A stretch of DNA of 64,000 bases from Ligustrum vulgare (lineage: Eukaryota; Streptophyta; Magnoliopsida; Lamiales; Oleaceae), in assembly GCA_963555705.1 (NCBI GenBank), contig OY743170.1, forward strand, positions 11,323,096 to 11,387,095, in the 5' to 3' direction. Below the pieces are notes generated by a model. That model had not been told where the DNA came from. It saw nothing but the letters and a program-made list of their open reading frames with translations, and did no database searches. Shown in pieces: positions 1 to 12,269 of the stretch (the first letter of the stretch is position 1; the number at the start of each line of letters is the position of its first letter). The translations under genes were made by a program, and so were the position numbers.

Positions 1-264
1 GAGAGATTAAGACAAATACCAAGATTTGTGGAATAAACAACAACAACCAATACACAAGATAAACTCTCAATATACAAGTTGAAGTAATATTCCAAGAAAA
101 GTTACAAGTGAAGAAAGGATTTACCTCTCTTAAATGCTCTCAATGGAGTCTTCAATGCCCAAAAAACTGATTAGGGTTTGCAACTGTACAAAAGATATAC
201 AAAGTGAAAAAAACAAGAAGTTTGCGAAATTGCACAAAAAACTCCGTATTTACATTCGGGAAAC

Positions 265-414
265 TTTCGGTCGACCGAAACTATTTTGGTCGAACACCTG
301 GTCGACCGAAATAGCACTTTCGATCGTACAGAGCTCTGCCGAACCCGCCTGAAGCTACGTCTCAAAATCCTGCAGAGTTTCGGTCGACCGGAGTGACTTT
401 CGGTCGATCGAAAT
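265..414. repeat. Four copies of a palindromic cggtcgaccg motif
   Basis: The motif tttcggtcgaccgaaa occurs in perfect form at 265-280. Close variants lie at 300-314, 378-390 and 398-414 (the last with gatc in place of gacc). They lie at the 3' end of the minus-strand gypsy frame and beyond it. Similar short GC palindromes are repeated in another LTR of this window (12760-12857). Confidence 0.7.
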
Positions 415-684
415 GTCCAGAGCTTCCAAACTTAGGCAATTGACCTCGATCTTGCTCTCTTCCATGTGGACTTGATTTCGGAGCTTGAAAATGAGTCCCG
501 CCATCGACTCTTGGACCTTTTTAGCCTTGGATCTTGTCATGGGCCCCACCGGTATTCTGATAGAGGGTTGACTTGTTTGGCTTTGATTCGATTGACTCCC
601 TGGATTCTCATCAGGAATTCTATTTGATTGTAAGAGTTTATCATATAGTGAAAAGTTTTGACGGTCTTTAAAATTTTTCGTCAT
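355..684 (-). pseudogene. C-terminal tail of a Ty3/gypsy polyprotein
   Basis: The minus-strand frame carries GPMTRSKAKKVQESMAGLI near its middle. This resembles the segment after the integrase/chromodomain-like end of many plant gypsy polyproteins (PMTRARAKK-like). Nothing else of gag-pol lies in the window, so only the 3' end of the element is present, running right to left into an LTR-like stretch at 1-350. The reading frame ends inside a set of palindromic repeats. The element could equally be a decayed solo fragment. The family call is from motif memory. Confidence 0.5.
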
Positions 685-689
685 TCTTT

Positions 690-1107
690 GTTTGTAATTT
701 TTTCTTTGAACAATAAAAAGATCACACGAGTAAATTAAGGGTGTGTTTGATATTGTTTAAAAAGAGTTTTTGTGGTTTTGAATAGTGATTTTTAGTTGAA
801 TAAGTGATTAAAAAGTAGGGAATCTTTTCTAGATTTTGTTGTAATATTATTTTATTGATAAATGTGTAGTTTAAAAAAAGAGTGAAAATCATAATTTTGA
901 AATAATGAAAATCTAACTGGGGGCTAAAGAAAATTAAACAAATCAAAATTAATTCCATTTGCGGCTTGACTCCATCTAAAGTTAAGAATGCCTATGGTTT
1001 TGCGGCTTACCTTCACTGGTGGCCGCTCTGTTTTGCTCTCCGAATCCATCTTGAAGGTTTCCTTGAAAAGGTTGGGGTTTTTACAATATCTGTTGAGAGG
1101 AAATTCC
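690..1107. other. AT-rich spacer, possible MITE relic, then LINE 5' leader
   Basis: From about 739 the sequence begins gggtgtgtttgat after a TAA and resembles the first third of the 174-177 bp MITEs found later in the window, but I could not find a convincing right terminus. From about 960 to 1107 lies GC-richer DNA directly before the LINE ORF1 start, which I take as its 5' leader. No gene is seen. Confidence 0.35.
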
Positions 1108-2559
1108 ATGGAAGACATCTAAGCATTGCTAAGGCAGTTTAATATAACTGGGTCGGCGGGGAAAGTCGTGGAAGTTTCTGATTAATTAGTGCTACATTGT
1201 CGAAGTTTCTTGAAGTGTGGTATTGTTGGGAGGATTCTCGAGGATCGAATGATCAAACACGAACCTTTTAAAGCTGTTATGCACGCTTTATGTGGTAAAT
1301 TTGGAATGATCAAGATTCAGTTTACAAACCGGGACAATTTCTTCTGTGAATTTGATAGCGAGGCTGATAGGAGAAAGGTTATCAACGGTGAACTGAGGTC
1401 TTTCGATCGGAGATTAATTGTGATCCAAGATATTGACGAAACATCGGCTCCTAACGTAAATCCCATCCATTCAGCTTTTTGCATTCAAGTGTATAATCTC
1501 CCCTTCATAAATATGAATAGAAGCATCTTCGAAGTGATTGGCTCACAACTAGGTGTATTCTTGGATGTAGATACTGATCTGCGAGGATCATGTTGGGGCT
1601 CATACATGCGAACTAGGGTTAAAATGAATGTTTCCAAATCCTTGGTGGCAACGATGGAGTTATAACTAGGCTCCATGGCAGGTATGGTTGAGATTGAATT
1701 TAAAAACGAGCGGCTTCCTGAGTATTGTACCCTATGCGGACATCTTGATCATGGTTTCAAATACGGTAACGTGGAAGTTCCACCCATTTTACGAAGGCCG
1801 GAGAATCATCCCTTTGGGCATCAGATTCAAGTATTAAATGGTGAGTAGAGGGAGAACCGGAGAGAAGATGGAACAGAAAGGAACATAGCTAATTATTCTG
1901 GAAGTGATATCAAATATGAGGGCAGCTCCATTAAAGAGATGGGATCGAATTCTGAGAATATATCTGCTGCAGTGGGTGATGAGGGGCAACCTAAATTTCC
2001 TTTTCCCAGGACGACATCTAAAATCCAAACTTCCATGGCACAAATCCCAGACTTAGACAAACCATTATAGGTTTAAAATTCTAATAATACTGAATTTAAT
2101 GGAGGCTCTGAGGCAATTTATGAAAAAGAGAATGTCGACGGCACTGAATTAAATTCAATAACAGATATGGTTAATATGGAACCGACCCAGGAGGTATTTA
2201 AACAAAATGATTTCAGCAACTTTGATACTCAGTCGATGGGTGCAGTTTGTATACATACCCTGGCAAATCCTATTACTGATGTGTGTAAGGATGGTAACCA
2301 TGGTCAGACAGCAAAGGGTATGGAGATTTTTGTTGAAGATACAACTAGCTCAATAATAAAGAGGAAGAAATGGAAATGGAAGTAGAATGCTAGAAGGGGT
2401 TCGAGAATCTTCTCTCCTCCAAAAAATATTACCAGCCTTCTGAAGCGTATATCATCTGACGATGGGGTTAGTAACACAATAGGCAAGAGACTAAAATTTG
2501 ATTGGTTGGGGAATGTATCTATTAACGAAACGGCAGAGGCTGAAATTCAGCCCCCCGAG
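1108..2559 (+). pseudogene. LINE (L1-type) ORF1, nucleic-acid-binding protein, broken
   Basis: From the ATG at 1108 the frame reads MEDI then an in-frame stop, and continues as the typical plant L1 ORF1. There is a DUF4283-like domain (GRILEDRMIKHEPFKAVM, then CEFDSEADRRKVI) over roughly 1200-1660. A degenerate zinc knuckle follows near 1690-1780 (LPEYCTLCGHLDHGFKYGN, last Cys lost). A low-complexity acidic tail runs on to 2559. Several stops and frame changes make it non-functional. In intact elements ORF1 binds the LINE RNA. The frame stops abruptly at 2559, where a copia element is inserted; the LINE resumes at 8731. This is the first of four separated parts of the same LINE. Confidence 0.8.
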
Positions 2560-3986
2560 TGTTGGGAACTCGGGTTGCTCTAATCACAAAAATTGATTTC
2601 TTGTGATAGATCATTTCGTTACAGGATTTTCTGTTCTATGTATTTAACTTGGAATAAATAATTTTGTGCACACAAAAAAGGGATTTTGAGAAGATTACCT
2701 TTGTAGCGTGCTTTACAATAATCTTCATCAACTGCTTCTTGATTCCACCAAAGCTTCAAACCCTCAAGCTTTCCTCGGTGTTCTCCAATGGGAGTTGTGC
2801 AGGTGTGTGGTCACCTTTCTCAAGATCTAGGTTAAACTAGGTTTAAGGTTTCTTTGTAAAGAGGAAACACACACTACACACTACACACTTTAGTGTGTGT
2901 TTCGCCACTTTTCCTATTAGGTTAAGAAAAAATAGTCTTGAGAGACTATTTGTAACCTCTTTACACTCCAAAACCCTACCAGGCCTAGTACCATAACCCA
3001 GGCCCATTTCTGCACAACCCAATACAGGTAATAAGCCTGTATAAACCCATTATAGTGAAGCCACCGAGGGAACCTGATCGGACCCAATTAAACTAAGCTC
3101 CAATAAATTAATTATGACCCGATCAACTCTTGATCAGTCAAAATTAATTTATTAATCACGTTCTATTCCACTAAAAGAACGAGACTGCACTCTTAGTAAA
3201 ATTGAAATTACTGAAACAATTAATCAATAATTATATCCTCTGACTTATCGTTCTTACATGTTACCCCCGTCGATCAACTCGAATATTCGGAGCAAGTTAA
3301 AATGACCAAAATGCCCTTCTTCGAATATTCATAAATTCTCAACTCTCATCTTCTGTCTGACAGTTCGATGTGATCCCATCACATCATAGAATTCAACAGT
3401 CACTGTCGAATTACTGAGCTCAGATTCAACTGTCCACTAGAAGAACCAGTGAGATTATGATCATACCTAAAAGGTGACGGATTCCAAAATACGAATATAT
3501 GTTCCTCGTTAGTTTACTTTAATTCCCAAAGTACCGAGATATTGATCAGCAATTTGATCTCACCCATTGATACCTCAAAGAACTTCAAGTTAGTAATCGA
3601 AGTCCATTATCCTATTAGGATTAAGGTCCCACGTACAATAATCAAGTGAAATTAAATTTGTATGATCAATGTCACAAATTAATTTCACGTGGTCCCGTCC
3701 AATACGTTCCAAACGTACTCTCAATTTTATTACCAAAGTCAAAGACAGGCTTTAATAAAATCGAGACGATCTTATCAAAATAAATTGTCCATATTTATTT
3801 ACTGATCGTGAACGTTAATTTTAGATCGAGTCACAAATTGAATCTTTCTGTGTTTAACAACTTAAACACTCAATTTGTAATATCAAATCGACCCGTGGAC
3901 AAACGCAACTTCATATTAATACAATCAATTAATATTTTATTCTAAATGTCGTGAATTATACTCTATGGGCATATATAATTCCAACA
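2560..3986 (-). repeat. 3' LTR of copia element I
   Basis: This 1427 bp repeat matches 7310-8730 nearly base for base. It holds the hairpin-forming stretch near 2868-2905, where acacactac units precede tagtgtgtgt. This copy has one more 7 bp unit than the right LTR. Confidence 0.92.
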
Positions 3987-4003
3987 ATCTCCCACTTGCC
4001 CTT
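3987..4003 (-). other. Polypurine tract of copia element I
   Basis: Read on the minus strand, the sequence directly before the LTR is aagtgggagat, the usual plant copia plus-strand primer. It fixes the orientation of the element. Confidence 0.8.
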
Positions 4004-4860
4004 AGAGTATACATGAAACATCGAATCATCCATCTTGTCAACATCATCATTACACTAATGATTATGTTCTCAACCAAGATAGTAACTCATTTCGATGTAA
4101 GTCACGGTTGTATAACAAACAATCCAAGATTGTGTTATTCCCAACCAATTAACCACATTATCTCCCAGTTATATTCCAATTTTGACGACTCTCGAGAATC
4201 CTAGTCAAATCAGATCTTAATTAGTTTTAATCCATCAGATCACCAACTGAATAGATAAGCAAATATTTACTCGTTTTCCAAAAACGCTTCAGTACGTGCT
4301 TTACCTCTATTCAATGATCTGATCCTGGATCAAACTAATAATCACCAACAATATCCCCAGCATAAGATATGACCTATCTAGTGCAAAGTAAGGCTTCCTA
4401 TAGCCGGAGCATAAGGAACCTTCTCTATCTTACCATGAGTTTTAGGAGAATACTCATAAGATAGATAAAGTCTACAAAGAACATTATTCCTTTCAAGACT
4501 TAAATATTGCAAATGTAGATAGTATCTTATTATTACATGAAACTTGAGACTTTCTATTTCATTTTTCTCCCATTCCGAAAAGTACGGATGTCTAGAAAAA
4601 ATAGACAGTCATCTACAAGTCCTTCAAGTCTAATTGCTGGTGCCAATTACTATTTAATGAAAATACTCTCACACATTAGTAGAGTGTCATTCAAATAAAT
4701 AGTCGCGAAAACTGACTCATCTTTCTGTATACTCGAGTATACTTAAGATATATCAAGATTTTGATCAAGAATATGTATCACAATCATTCGATCAAATTCC
4801 GTATTCCATATGTTGAACAAATACCCAAATCCAAAGTTGGAAACTTGTAAGTCATGAATT
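4004..4860. other. Copia I interior without readable coding
   Basis: This is AT-rich sequence between the polypurine tract and the reverse-transcriptase remnant, where the copia RNase H region would be expected. No frame gives a recognisable domain. Confidence 0.5.
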
Positions 4861-4869
4861 TTACTTTCA

Positions 4870-5220
4870 TAGTTTTTAATATGAACTCATCAGATTACAC
4901 TTTGTAAATGATTTCCTCAAGATGCATTCAAGAAACAACTTCTTGACATCCATATGTCGTACCTCTTTTTCACAATGAACGACAATGGATAAAAGATCCA
5001 GGTAAATATTCGCATGGCAATTGGCAAGAAGGGTTTCACAAACCCACAGCCATGAGCCTTGCGCTGAAGGCATCAACCTTCTCATCTACCATTCTCCTAT
5101 CATCTTAAAAATCATCACACCCTATAGGTTTGACCCCATTAGGTGTGTCTACAAATATCCAAACCCTAGTGTAGTACAAGGAATCCAATTCCGAGTTCTC
5201 GTTCACCTTCCATGATTTCA
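4870..5220 (-). pseudogene. Copia reverse-transcriptase remnant
   Basis: On the minus strand, in shifting frames, the copia RT signature order can be followed. A PIGC-like stretch comes first, then VDAFSARLMAVGL (compare the usual VDAFKARLVAKGF), then HMDVKKLFLECIL followed by EEIIYKV in another frame (compare QMDVKTAFLNG..EEIYM). Stops and frameshifts are frequent, and the catalytic YVDD part is not visible. This supports the copia assignment of element I. Confidence 0.65.
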
Positions 5221-6400
5221 ATTCCATAACTTCTACCACTTCCCTAAATGAGGAGTCCTTCTCTTATTTCAGTAGAGACTGTCTAAAAAGACTCTCCGTA
5301 GAATAAGCGTCAAGAAGGTGGTCTTACAACCCTCCCACTCTAATTAGTCGCTGGAAGTGTATTTCCATTATGTCCAAACAGAGTCCCTTCCTCTCCTCCC
5401 ACTACTTGGTATATCCCTAATTGGGATCAACCTCTTCACTGCCTCTTTATGAACATAAAGAAGAGGCAGAACAGTGAGAACAACTTCGACTACTACCTTT
5501 GGTTTTTCCCTGTCCATTGGGTTCACCAGGCAAAAATAGTGGTTGAACCACTTGCCTATTTCTCCCACTAGGATCAGAAACCATCGGTTCCGTAGGAAGT
5601 CCCAAATCATCAAGATTAATTCTATGCGGAAACCTGGAATCAAGTTGTTTGAACCACGTTCTAACATCTCATCCAATAGAATTTTACTTGTTGATTTGTA
5701 TTCTTCTATACGCCTTATCCTCTAAGAAAGTCACATTTGTACTCAACAAATACTTTCTGGACCAGAGGACTATAGAAGAAATAATTTCTAGTTTCATTGT
5801 ATACCTTATATATAATCAAACCTTCATTGTTGCCACCATCTCGTCAATCCTTCCTTTCAGCTTGTGTGCCAAAAGTCCCCAAATCTGAATGTGGTTTAGA
5901 CTGGGCTTGCACCCAAACTCTTAAAATCGATTCAATTATTAATAAATATATTTATTTCCTAATCTAACATTTAGAAAAGAAAATAAAATATAAAACAATG
6001 CATGACAGTATAGTACCTAGAGCGGTGTTTATGCGATCTACATGACATGTTATTTAATGACATTCATTCACAAATTATTAAAGCAATAAATAAATGCGAT
6101 AATAAAATAAATAAGAACATAATTTATGGCGAAACCTAGACACAAAAATTACAAATTAATTAAAGAGTCTATTGAGCCACAAGCCGGCCCAATTCTTCAA
6201 TTCCCATTTGTAAGTGTCCAGCCCGTTATTTGAACTCTTCAAATAATAGTCTGGTCCATATTCAAACTGGTCCAATCTGCAATTTTAATTGAGTCCGTTC
6301 GGCCCAAGAAGAAGGTGAGGCCCAACTTAAAAAATGGTCCAACTAGAATCCAATTTGGCCCAAGATTAACTACCACCTTCTCCCTCTGCATGATGAATAT
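5221..6400. other. Copia I interior, degenerate
   Basis: Minus-strand frames of about 100 aa exist (for example 5368-5676) but show no clear integrase or gag motif. Most likely this is decayed gag-pol hinge sequence followed by leader. Confidence 0.4.
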
Positions 6401-6419
6401 ATACGATATATATACACAG

Positions 6420-6930
6420 TATCGAAATGAAGCAGCCGCCGCCATTGGGACCTTGCTATCGCCGGAAGAGATCGTAACCTCCAGAAGGAAAGTCTACTGC
6501 TGCTGTCTCGACACCATGCCAGCGCACGCAGCCAAGCCAAGCACAGTCGCGCCACGCATGTGCGCGACACCAAAACGCAGCAACGCTGTGCTCCATATGC
6601 CGCCAACCTGTGATGCCGGAATATCGACGCATAAGCCATCAGTCGCCGAGAAGGTCACCCAGTGGTACCGACGTCGCTGCCACGACCTCACGACGGCAGT
6701 GGTCAAGGCACCGCCGCGCGCCACACATGGTTGCAGCGACCCTACTTGGTGTCGCGCCTTCTCGTACAGCGGCACTATGGTTCTGCTACCGCCGCATTCA
6801 AGGCGGGACGGCGGACCCCAAGGCGCAGCCATCAATCCCCGACTGCAGCAGCAACACCCACGGGTTCTGCCACGAATCTTCCCGAATTTGCAATGCCAGT
6901 CCTTCTGCTTTGAAGAAGGTGAAGTGTGGT
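6420..6930. other. GC-rich block in the 5' leader of copia I
   Basis: About 500 bp is strikingly GC-rich (gccgccgcc, cgcgccac, ccgcgcgccac) inside an otherwise AT-rich element, between the primer-binding site (7296) and the pol remnant. Overlapping open frames occur on both strands, as expected from GC-rich sequence; none shows a domain I recognise. It may be a captured host fragment or a family-specific leader. A shorter GC-rich block sits in the same relative place in copia II (37340-37520). Confidence 0.5.
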
Positions 6931-7295
6931 CCTTGTTCTGAAATTGCAGTAGCAGTCCTCCGAATTTTGCAAAAGAAGTCCCTTGATTTGGAAACTGTAA
7001 ATCTGGTCCTCTGATTTTACAATTACAACAAAAACTACACAAACCCTAATTCTATTGCAAAATTAAAATCAAAGGGGAAAACATGGAGTCGTAATCCACC
7101 CCCTTTGTTACATGACTCGATAATACAATACAAGATTTTACAAAATAAAATCTAAGGCCATAAATTAGTTCAATAAAAACGTCATTCATCCAATAACAAT
7201 CAAATCACATAAAACCTAACACCGCCCTTTACTAACACATGCAATAAACAAAATAATTTATTCCTAAATACATAAAACAGTACCAAAAACCTGGC

Positions 7296-7307
7296 GCTCT
7301 GATACCA
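7296..7307 (-). other. Primer-binding site of copia I (initiator-Met tRNA)
   Basis: The minus strand reads tggtatcagagc just inside the right LTR, the standard complement to the 3' end of plant initiator methionine tRNA. Confidence 0.9.
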
Positions 7308-7309
7308 AT

Positions 7310-8730
7310 TATTGGGAACCCGGGTTGCTCTAATCACAAAAATTGATTTCTTGTGATAGATCATCCCGTTACAGGATTTTCTGTTCTATGTATTTAACTT
7401 GGAATAAATAATTTTGTGCACACAAAAAAAGGGATTTTGAGAAGATTACCTTCGTAGCGTGCTTTACAATATTCTTCATCAACTGCTTCTTGATTCCACC
7501 AAAGCTTCAAACCCTCAAGCTTTCCTCGGTGTTCTCCAATGGCAGTTGTGCAGGTGTGTGGTCACCTTTCTCAAGATCTAGGTTAAACTAGGTTTAAGGT
7601 TTCTTTGTAAAGAGGAAACACACACTACACACTTTAGTGTGTGTTTCGCCACTTTTCCTATTAGGTTAAGAAAAAATAGTCTTGGGAGACTATTTGTAAC
7701 CTCTTTACACTCCAAAACCCTACCAGGCCTAGTACCATAACCCAGGCCCATTTCTGCACAACCCAATACAGGTAATAAGCCTGTATAAACCCATTATAGT
7801 GAAGCCACCGAGGGAACCTGATCGGACCCAATTAAACTAAGCTCCAATAAATTAATTATGACCCGATCAACTCTTGATCAGTCAAAATTAATTTATTAAT
7901 CACGTTCTATTCCACTAAAAGAACGAGACTGCACTTTTAGTAAAATTGAAATTACTAAAACAATTAATCAATAATTATATCCTCTGACTTATCGTTCTTA
8001 CATGTTACCCCCGTCGATCAACTCGAATATTCGGAGCAAGTTAAAATGACCAAAATGCCCTTCTTCGAATATTCATAAATTCTCAACTCTCATCTTCTGT
8101 CTGACAGTTCAATGTGATCCCATCACATCATAGAATTCAATAGTCACTGTCGAATTACTGAGCTCAGATTCAACTGTCCACTAGAAGAACCAGTGAGATT
8201 ATGATCATACCTAAAAGGTGACGGATTCCATAATACGAATATATGTTCCTCGTTAGTTTACTTTAATTCCCAAAGTACCGAGATATTGATCAGCAATTTG
8301 ATCTTACCCATTGATACCTCAAAGAACTTCAAGTTAGTAATCGAAGTCCATTATCCTATTAGGATTAAGGTCCCACGTACAATAATCAAGTGAAATTAAA
8401 TTTGTATGGTCAATGTCACAAATTAATTTCACGTGGTCCCGTCCAATACGTTCCAAACGTACTCTCAATTTTATTACCAAAGTCAAAGACAGACTTTAAT
8501 AAAATCGAGACGATCTTATCAAAATAAATTGTCCATATTTATTTACTGATCGTGAACGTTAATTTTAGATCGAATCACAAATTGAATCTTTCTGTGTTTA
8601 ACAACTTAAACACTCAATTTGTAATATCAAATCGACCCGTGGACAAACGCAACTTCATATTAATACAATCAATTAATATTTTATTTTAAATGTCGTGAAT
8701 TATACTCTATGGGCATATATAATTCCAACA
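7310..8730 (-). repeat. 5' LTR of copia element I
   Basis: This 1421 bp repeat is nearly identical to 2560-3986. The terminal TG at its left edge is changed to TA (position 7311). It ends AATTCCAACA before the target duplication CCGAG. Confidence 0.92.
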
Positions 8731-10103
8731 CCGAGAGCAATGGATTTGATAGTGTGAGAGCAATTCGAGCATTCACAAATCTTCGACGACTTGTCCGGGA
8801 CAAGAAGCCTTCTCTCATTTTCCTTCTAGAATCCCGTCTAGGGGGTTAAAAATCTCAGAATTTTCATTTAAAACTTGGATTTAATAGTAGTGTATGCGTT
8901 GATAGTTTGACATATATAGTGGGGGACTTATGTTGATGTGGAACGAGGAGTGGGATGTCCAGCTTCTCTCATTCTCAAGATTTCATTTTCATTCAGTGGT
9001 ATCGCATAAAAATGGACCTACATGGAATCTGATAATTTTTTATGGAGACCCATTTGCTTCTAAGAGCCTCCATTCTTGGACTTTAATTCACATGCTAGTG
9101 AATGAATGTGCCTACCCGGTTGTTTGCAAGGGAGACTTCAATGAAATTTTGAAGACTAATGAGAAATGGGGTGGCAGTGATCTAATTCGACATTCCATGG
9201 ATAGTTTTAAGGAAATGGTTCATGATTGCGAGATTGATGATCTTGGTTTCTCGGGTCTTGAGTTCACGTGGGCTAAACACTCTCGTGCACATAATATTAT
9301 CTTTGTTAGTCTTGACAGGGTTTTGGCTACTGGGAATTGGAGATAATTGTTCCCTGAGGCTTGGGTAACGCATCTCGATTTTTATGGCTCCGACCACCGA
9401 GCTATCGAACTCACTTTGAAGGGACAAACTAGGGGAGGTCTAATATGCAAAGAAAATATCGGCAGTTTAAGTTTGAGCCACTTTGGCTCTGTAAGTCCGG
9501 ATGCTTAGAGGTCATACAAGAAGGTTGGAGTCTCGGTGGTTTTCATCAAGTGGACAGTGTCGAGATGGAAAGGCAATTAAGGTCTATTGAAACGAATGAG
9601 AGACAGAACGAGGGGGACAATAAGGGTCTGAGTCAATGGGGTGGCAAAATTAGAGACCTTCCGGCCATAATTAAGGCAACCAACCAAAAGATGGAACGGT
9701 CGAAAGAGGAAATCTTCTCGACTGATAATTTTGAGAAGATCAGGACAGTGGAGGACAAACTGGAGCTATTGCTAGATAAGGAGGAACTGTATTGGAAACA
9801 ACATTCTAGGGTGGATTGGTTACATCATGGAGACCGCAACTCCAATTTTTTCCATAAGAAAGCGTCAGCTAGCAAGGATAGCAACACATTGCATGGTTTA
9901 TTTGATGAAGAAGGCAATTGGAAAACAGATATAGATGGTATTGAATTTGTGGTGACGATTTATTTTCACAATTTATTCCATTCTTCTCAACTATCCCCTG
10001 AGGCGATTGGTAATGTCACCCAGGCTGTGAATCCTATGGTTTTAGATCATATGAATGAGATTCTTGGGGAAGCCTTTATAGGAAAGAAAAAGTGAGAGAT
10101 GTT
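8731..10103 (+). pseudogene. LINE ORF2, endonuclease part, broken
   Basis: After the copia insertion the LINE resumes with VRAIRAFTNLRRLVRDKK and IFLLES, the start of the apurinic-like endonuclease of plant L1 elements. It continues at 8930-9346 with CKGDFNEILKTNEKWGG and FTWAKHS (compare GDFNEIL..EK.GG and FTWSN). From 9445 to 10095 follows the linker region with WLHHGDRNSNFFHKKAS, just upstream of the reverse transcriptase. The usual opening WNCRGLG is missing or overwritten at the junction. Internal stops and frame shifts are present. The frame breaks off at about 10103 in a gypsy insertion and continues at 23953. Confidence 0.85.
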
Positions 10104-10363
10104 TGATAAGTGTATTTTATACACTTATTTATGTGTCAAAAGTAGGATTTTATATTTCAGAAAAGCAACCCAAAGTTGAGGAAGTGATGCAAATGACGCG
10201 AATAAGGAAGAATTGGACGAGTTTTGGAGCCAAATTGTAAACATGAAGAAGTGTAAAGAGCCAATTGAAAAGAACAAGGAAGAAAAGTGAAGAAATCAAA
10301 AGTATGGGGCTCAATTACCATAATTGGAAGTTGGAGGACTTGAATGCAAATAAAGATGGAGGA
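10104..10363 (+). repeat. 5' LTR of gypsy B, first part
   Basis: Matches 22495 onward (with a small gap after the first 50 bases), as far as aaagatggagga, where element C is inserted. The match resumes at 20684. Confidence 0.85.
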
Positions 10364-10745
10364 TGTAGCGACCAAGAAATTTTAACTAAAAACAAAATAT
10401 AAATAAATAAATTTAGTTTTATAAAAAAAAAAAAAATTCGTTACAACTCTCCAAATTTTAAAGATCATTATTTAAGAACTATAGCACTCGTCTAGCCATT
10501 TACAAGTGAAATTAAATTTATTTTAATCCGAGTCCAATTCCAAATTTATTAAAAATATCTCAATTTTCCTTATTAAATTATTTTAAGTCCAAATAAGAAA
10601 TTCATTTTTATCTCAAAATTTATTTATTCTCAAATTTATTTTTAGTCCAAAATATATCAGTTTTAAATATATTGCCTAATTGAAGTTAGTCTAATTTTTA
10701 GTTAATTATCCTAAACTAGTCCTACCTAACTAATTCTACCTAATT

Positions 10746-10766
10746 CCCCCCCCCCCCCCCCCCCCC
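10746..10766. repeat. Poly(C) tract of 21 in LTR of C
   Basis: A pure C run. The matching tract in the 3' LTR (19409-19427) has 19, so it is part of the family and not a local error. Confidence 0.9.
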
Positions 10767-12254
10767 GTTTGCTCCTTCTTTCTTCTTCTTTTCCACCTTA
10801 TTATCCAATCACAAAGTATCTCCAACTAATCTTTACACCAATTCCATCATCATGTTGACAAAACCAAATTTGATGTTTCCACTAATCCATTTCTTTTCTT
10901 TTTCTTTTCCCATCACTTTATCATTTTAAATTATCTTCACTCCAAATTGTCCCCCAATTCTTGCTATAAATAGAGCATGACTTGGAGAGGAAAAATGCAC
11001 CAAGACAAGAGAGAAAAATATAAAGAGGGAAAAATAGTAGAGAGAGATTTGTGAGTAGAGAGAAAAATAGAGAGAAATACTTGTTTTCTCGTGAGTGTTT
11101 TTAAAATCTATTATTTTAGCCCTATAGTTTAATATTCGTTTTGAGTTTCAACTCAACTTTTGAAAATTTACATTTTAGTCCCTCAACTTTCAAAAGTATT
11201 CATTTTAGTCCCCCAACTTTCAAATCATCAATTTCAGTCCTTAAATTATAATTTATCATTTTTAAACTATAAATTTCAAAAGATTAATTTAACTTATTAT
11301 TCTAATTGGTTAGACGAGGCGTACGGAGATTTGAAAGATTGAAGTCATTCCCGCTCAACCACACTCGTTAAGTTTGAAAGATTGAAGTCATTCAGGGAAT
11401 GTAATTCTATCTCAAGCCAATTGGTGACTGCGTAATGATTTGAACAAAAGAGAAAAAGTTGCAGTCTGTACTCAGGAAAAAAATTGAAAGAGAAAAAGCA
11501 ATGAAAAGAAAGTTTAGTCATGAAAATTAGTAGTTGAGGAAGTCAAACACTCAACTTGTGAAAAAAAAAAAAAATTCAAGTGTGAACAAAGTGGGTAGAG
11601 TGAAACAATGAAGTTCGTATTGAGAGTGAAGGAAATAATATCATTGTGAATTGACTTAGTTTGCGAAATTCCTTCTCGACTCAGCCTAAATATATCCTTT
11701 TATCCTACCTGACCCGAAGCCCCGTTACAACCAAATAAAGACCTTTACTTTGCACTTGTGTTATTGTTGGCTCCGGTTATGACATTTGAGCAGTCTGTGG
11801 TAATAGATTTTCCATGCAGTGAGTTGAGTGAAAATTCTCACCCTTATACACTTTGTGGGAAGAGAGAAATATCTAATGAGGGTGTTAACTCCATTACATA
11901 TGCTTATGAGTGGTTTGAATTGCTTGGTCTTTATTCTGTGCTTTCGAGTTGGCCAAAAACTAACACCTATGTAGTAAATCATTGATAGAGGTTAAGAGAG
12001 AACTCACGAGAGGTGGGAGGATACAAGCCACATTGGGAAATGAATTGGGCCGGGGGTATTGATTTTCATTTCTGTTCAGAGGATATTGGATGACGCATCT
12101 CTTGCACACACTAACACACTCCGGTTATGCAATTGAATTTTCATGCTAAAAGAGAAGTGGGCTGTAACCTTGACTTTCCGATTGTAGGTCTATCTTTTTG
12201 TTTGAGTTATGTTTCTTTTCTTTCACATCATTATTCGAGGACGAAAAATGGTTT

Positions 12255-12269
12255 AAGTGTGGGGGGATT
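12255..12269 (+). other. Polypurine tract of fragment D
   Basis: aagtgtggggggatt lies directly before the LTR start TGATAAGTGC, as in many plant gypsy elements. Confidence 0.75.

Larger units (their letters stand above)
2560..8730 (-). mobile_element. Ty1/copia-type LTR retrotransposon I, decayed, inserted in the LINE
   Basis: Two long terminal repeats of about 1.42 kb (2560-3986 and 7310-8730) begin TGTTGGGAAC (TATTGGGAAC in the right copy) and end ATTCCAACA. The element is flanked by a perfect 5 bp target duplication CCGAG (2555-2559 and 8731-8735). A tRNA-iMet primer-binding site lies inside the right LTR and a polypurine tract inside the left LTR, both on the minus strand, so transcription runs right to left. 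The 3.3 kb interior has only scraps of copia reverse transcriptase and no gag or integrase that I can read, so it is not autonomous. The LTRs are very similar, with a handful of substitutions and one 7 bp unit difference. Confidence 0.93.

Noticed and set aside
6315..7042. Proteins of 134-208 aa in the GC-rich copia I leader on both strands
   Set aside because: Overlapping frames on both strands are expected in GC-rich DNA; composition is low-complexity and no domain is recognised.
7296..7307. tRNA gene fragments at tggtatcagagc sites
   Set aside because: These are retrotransposon primer-binding sites next to LTRs; no cloverleaf is present.
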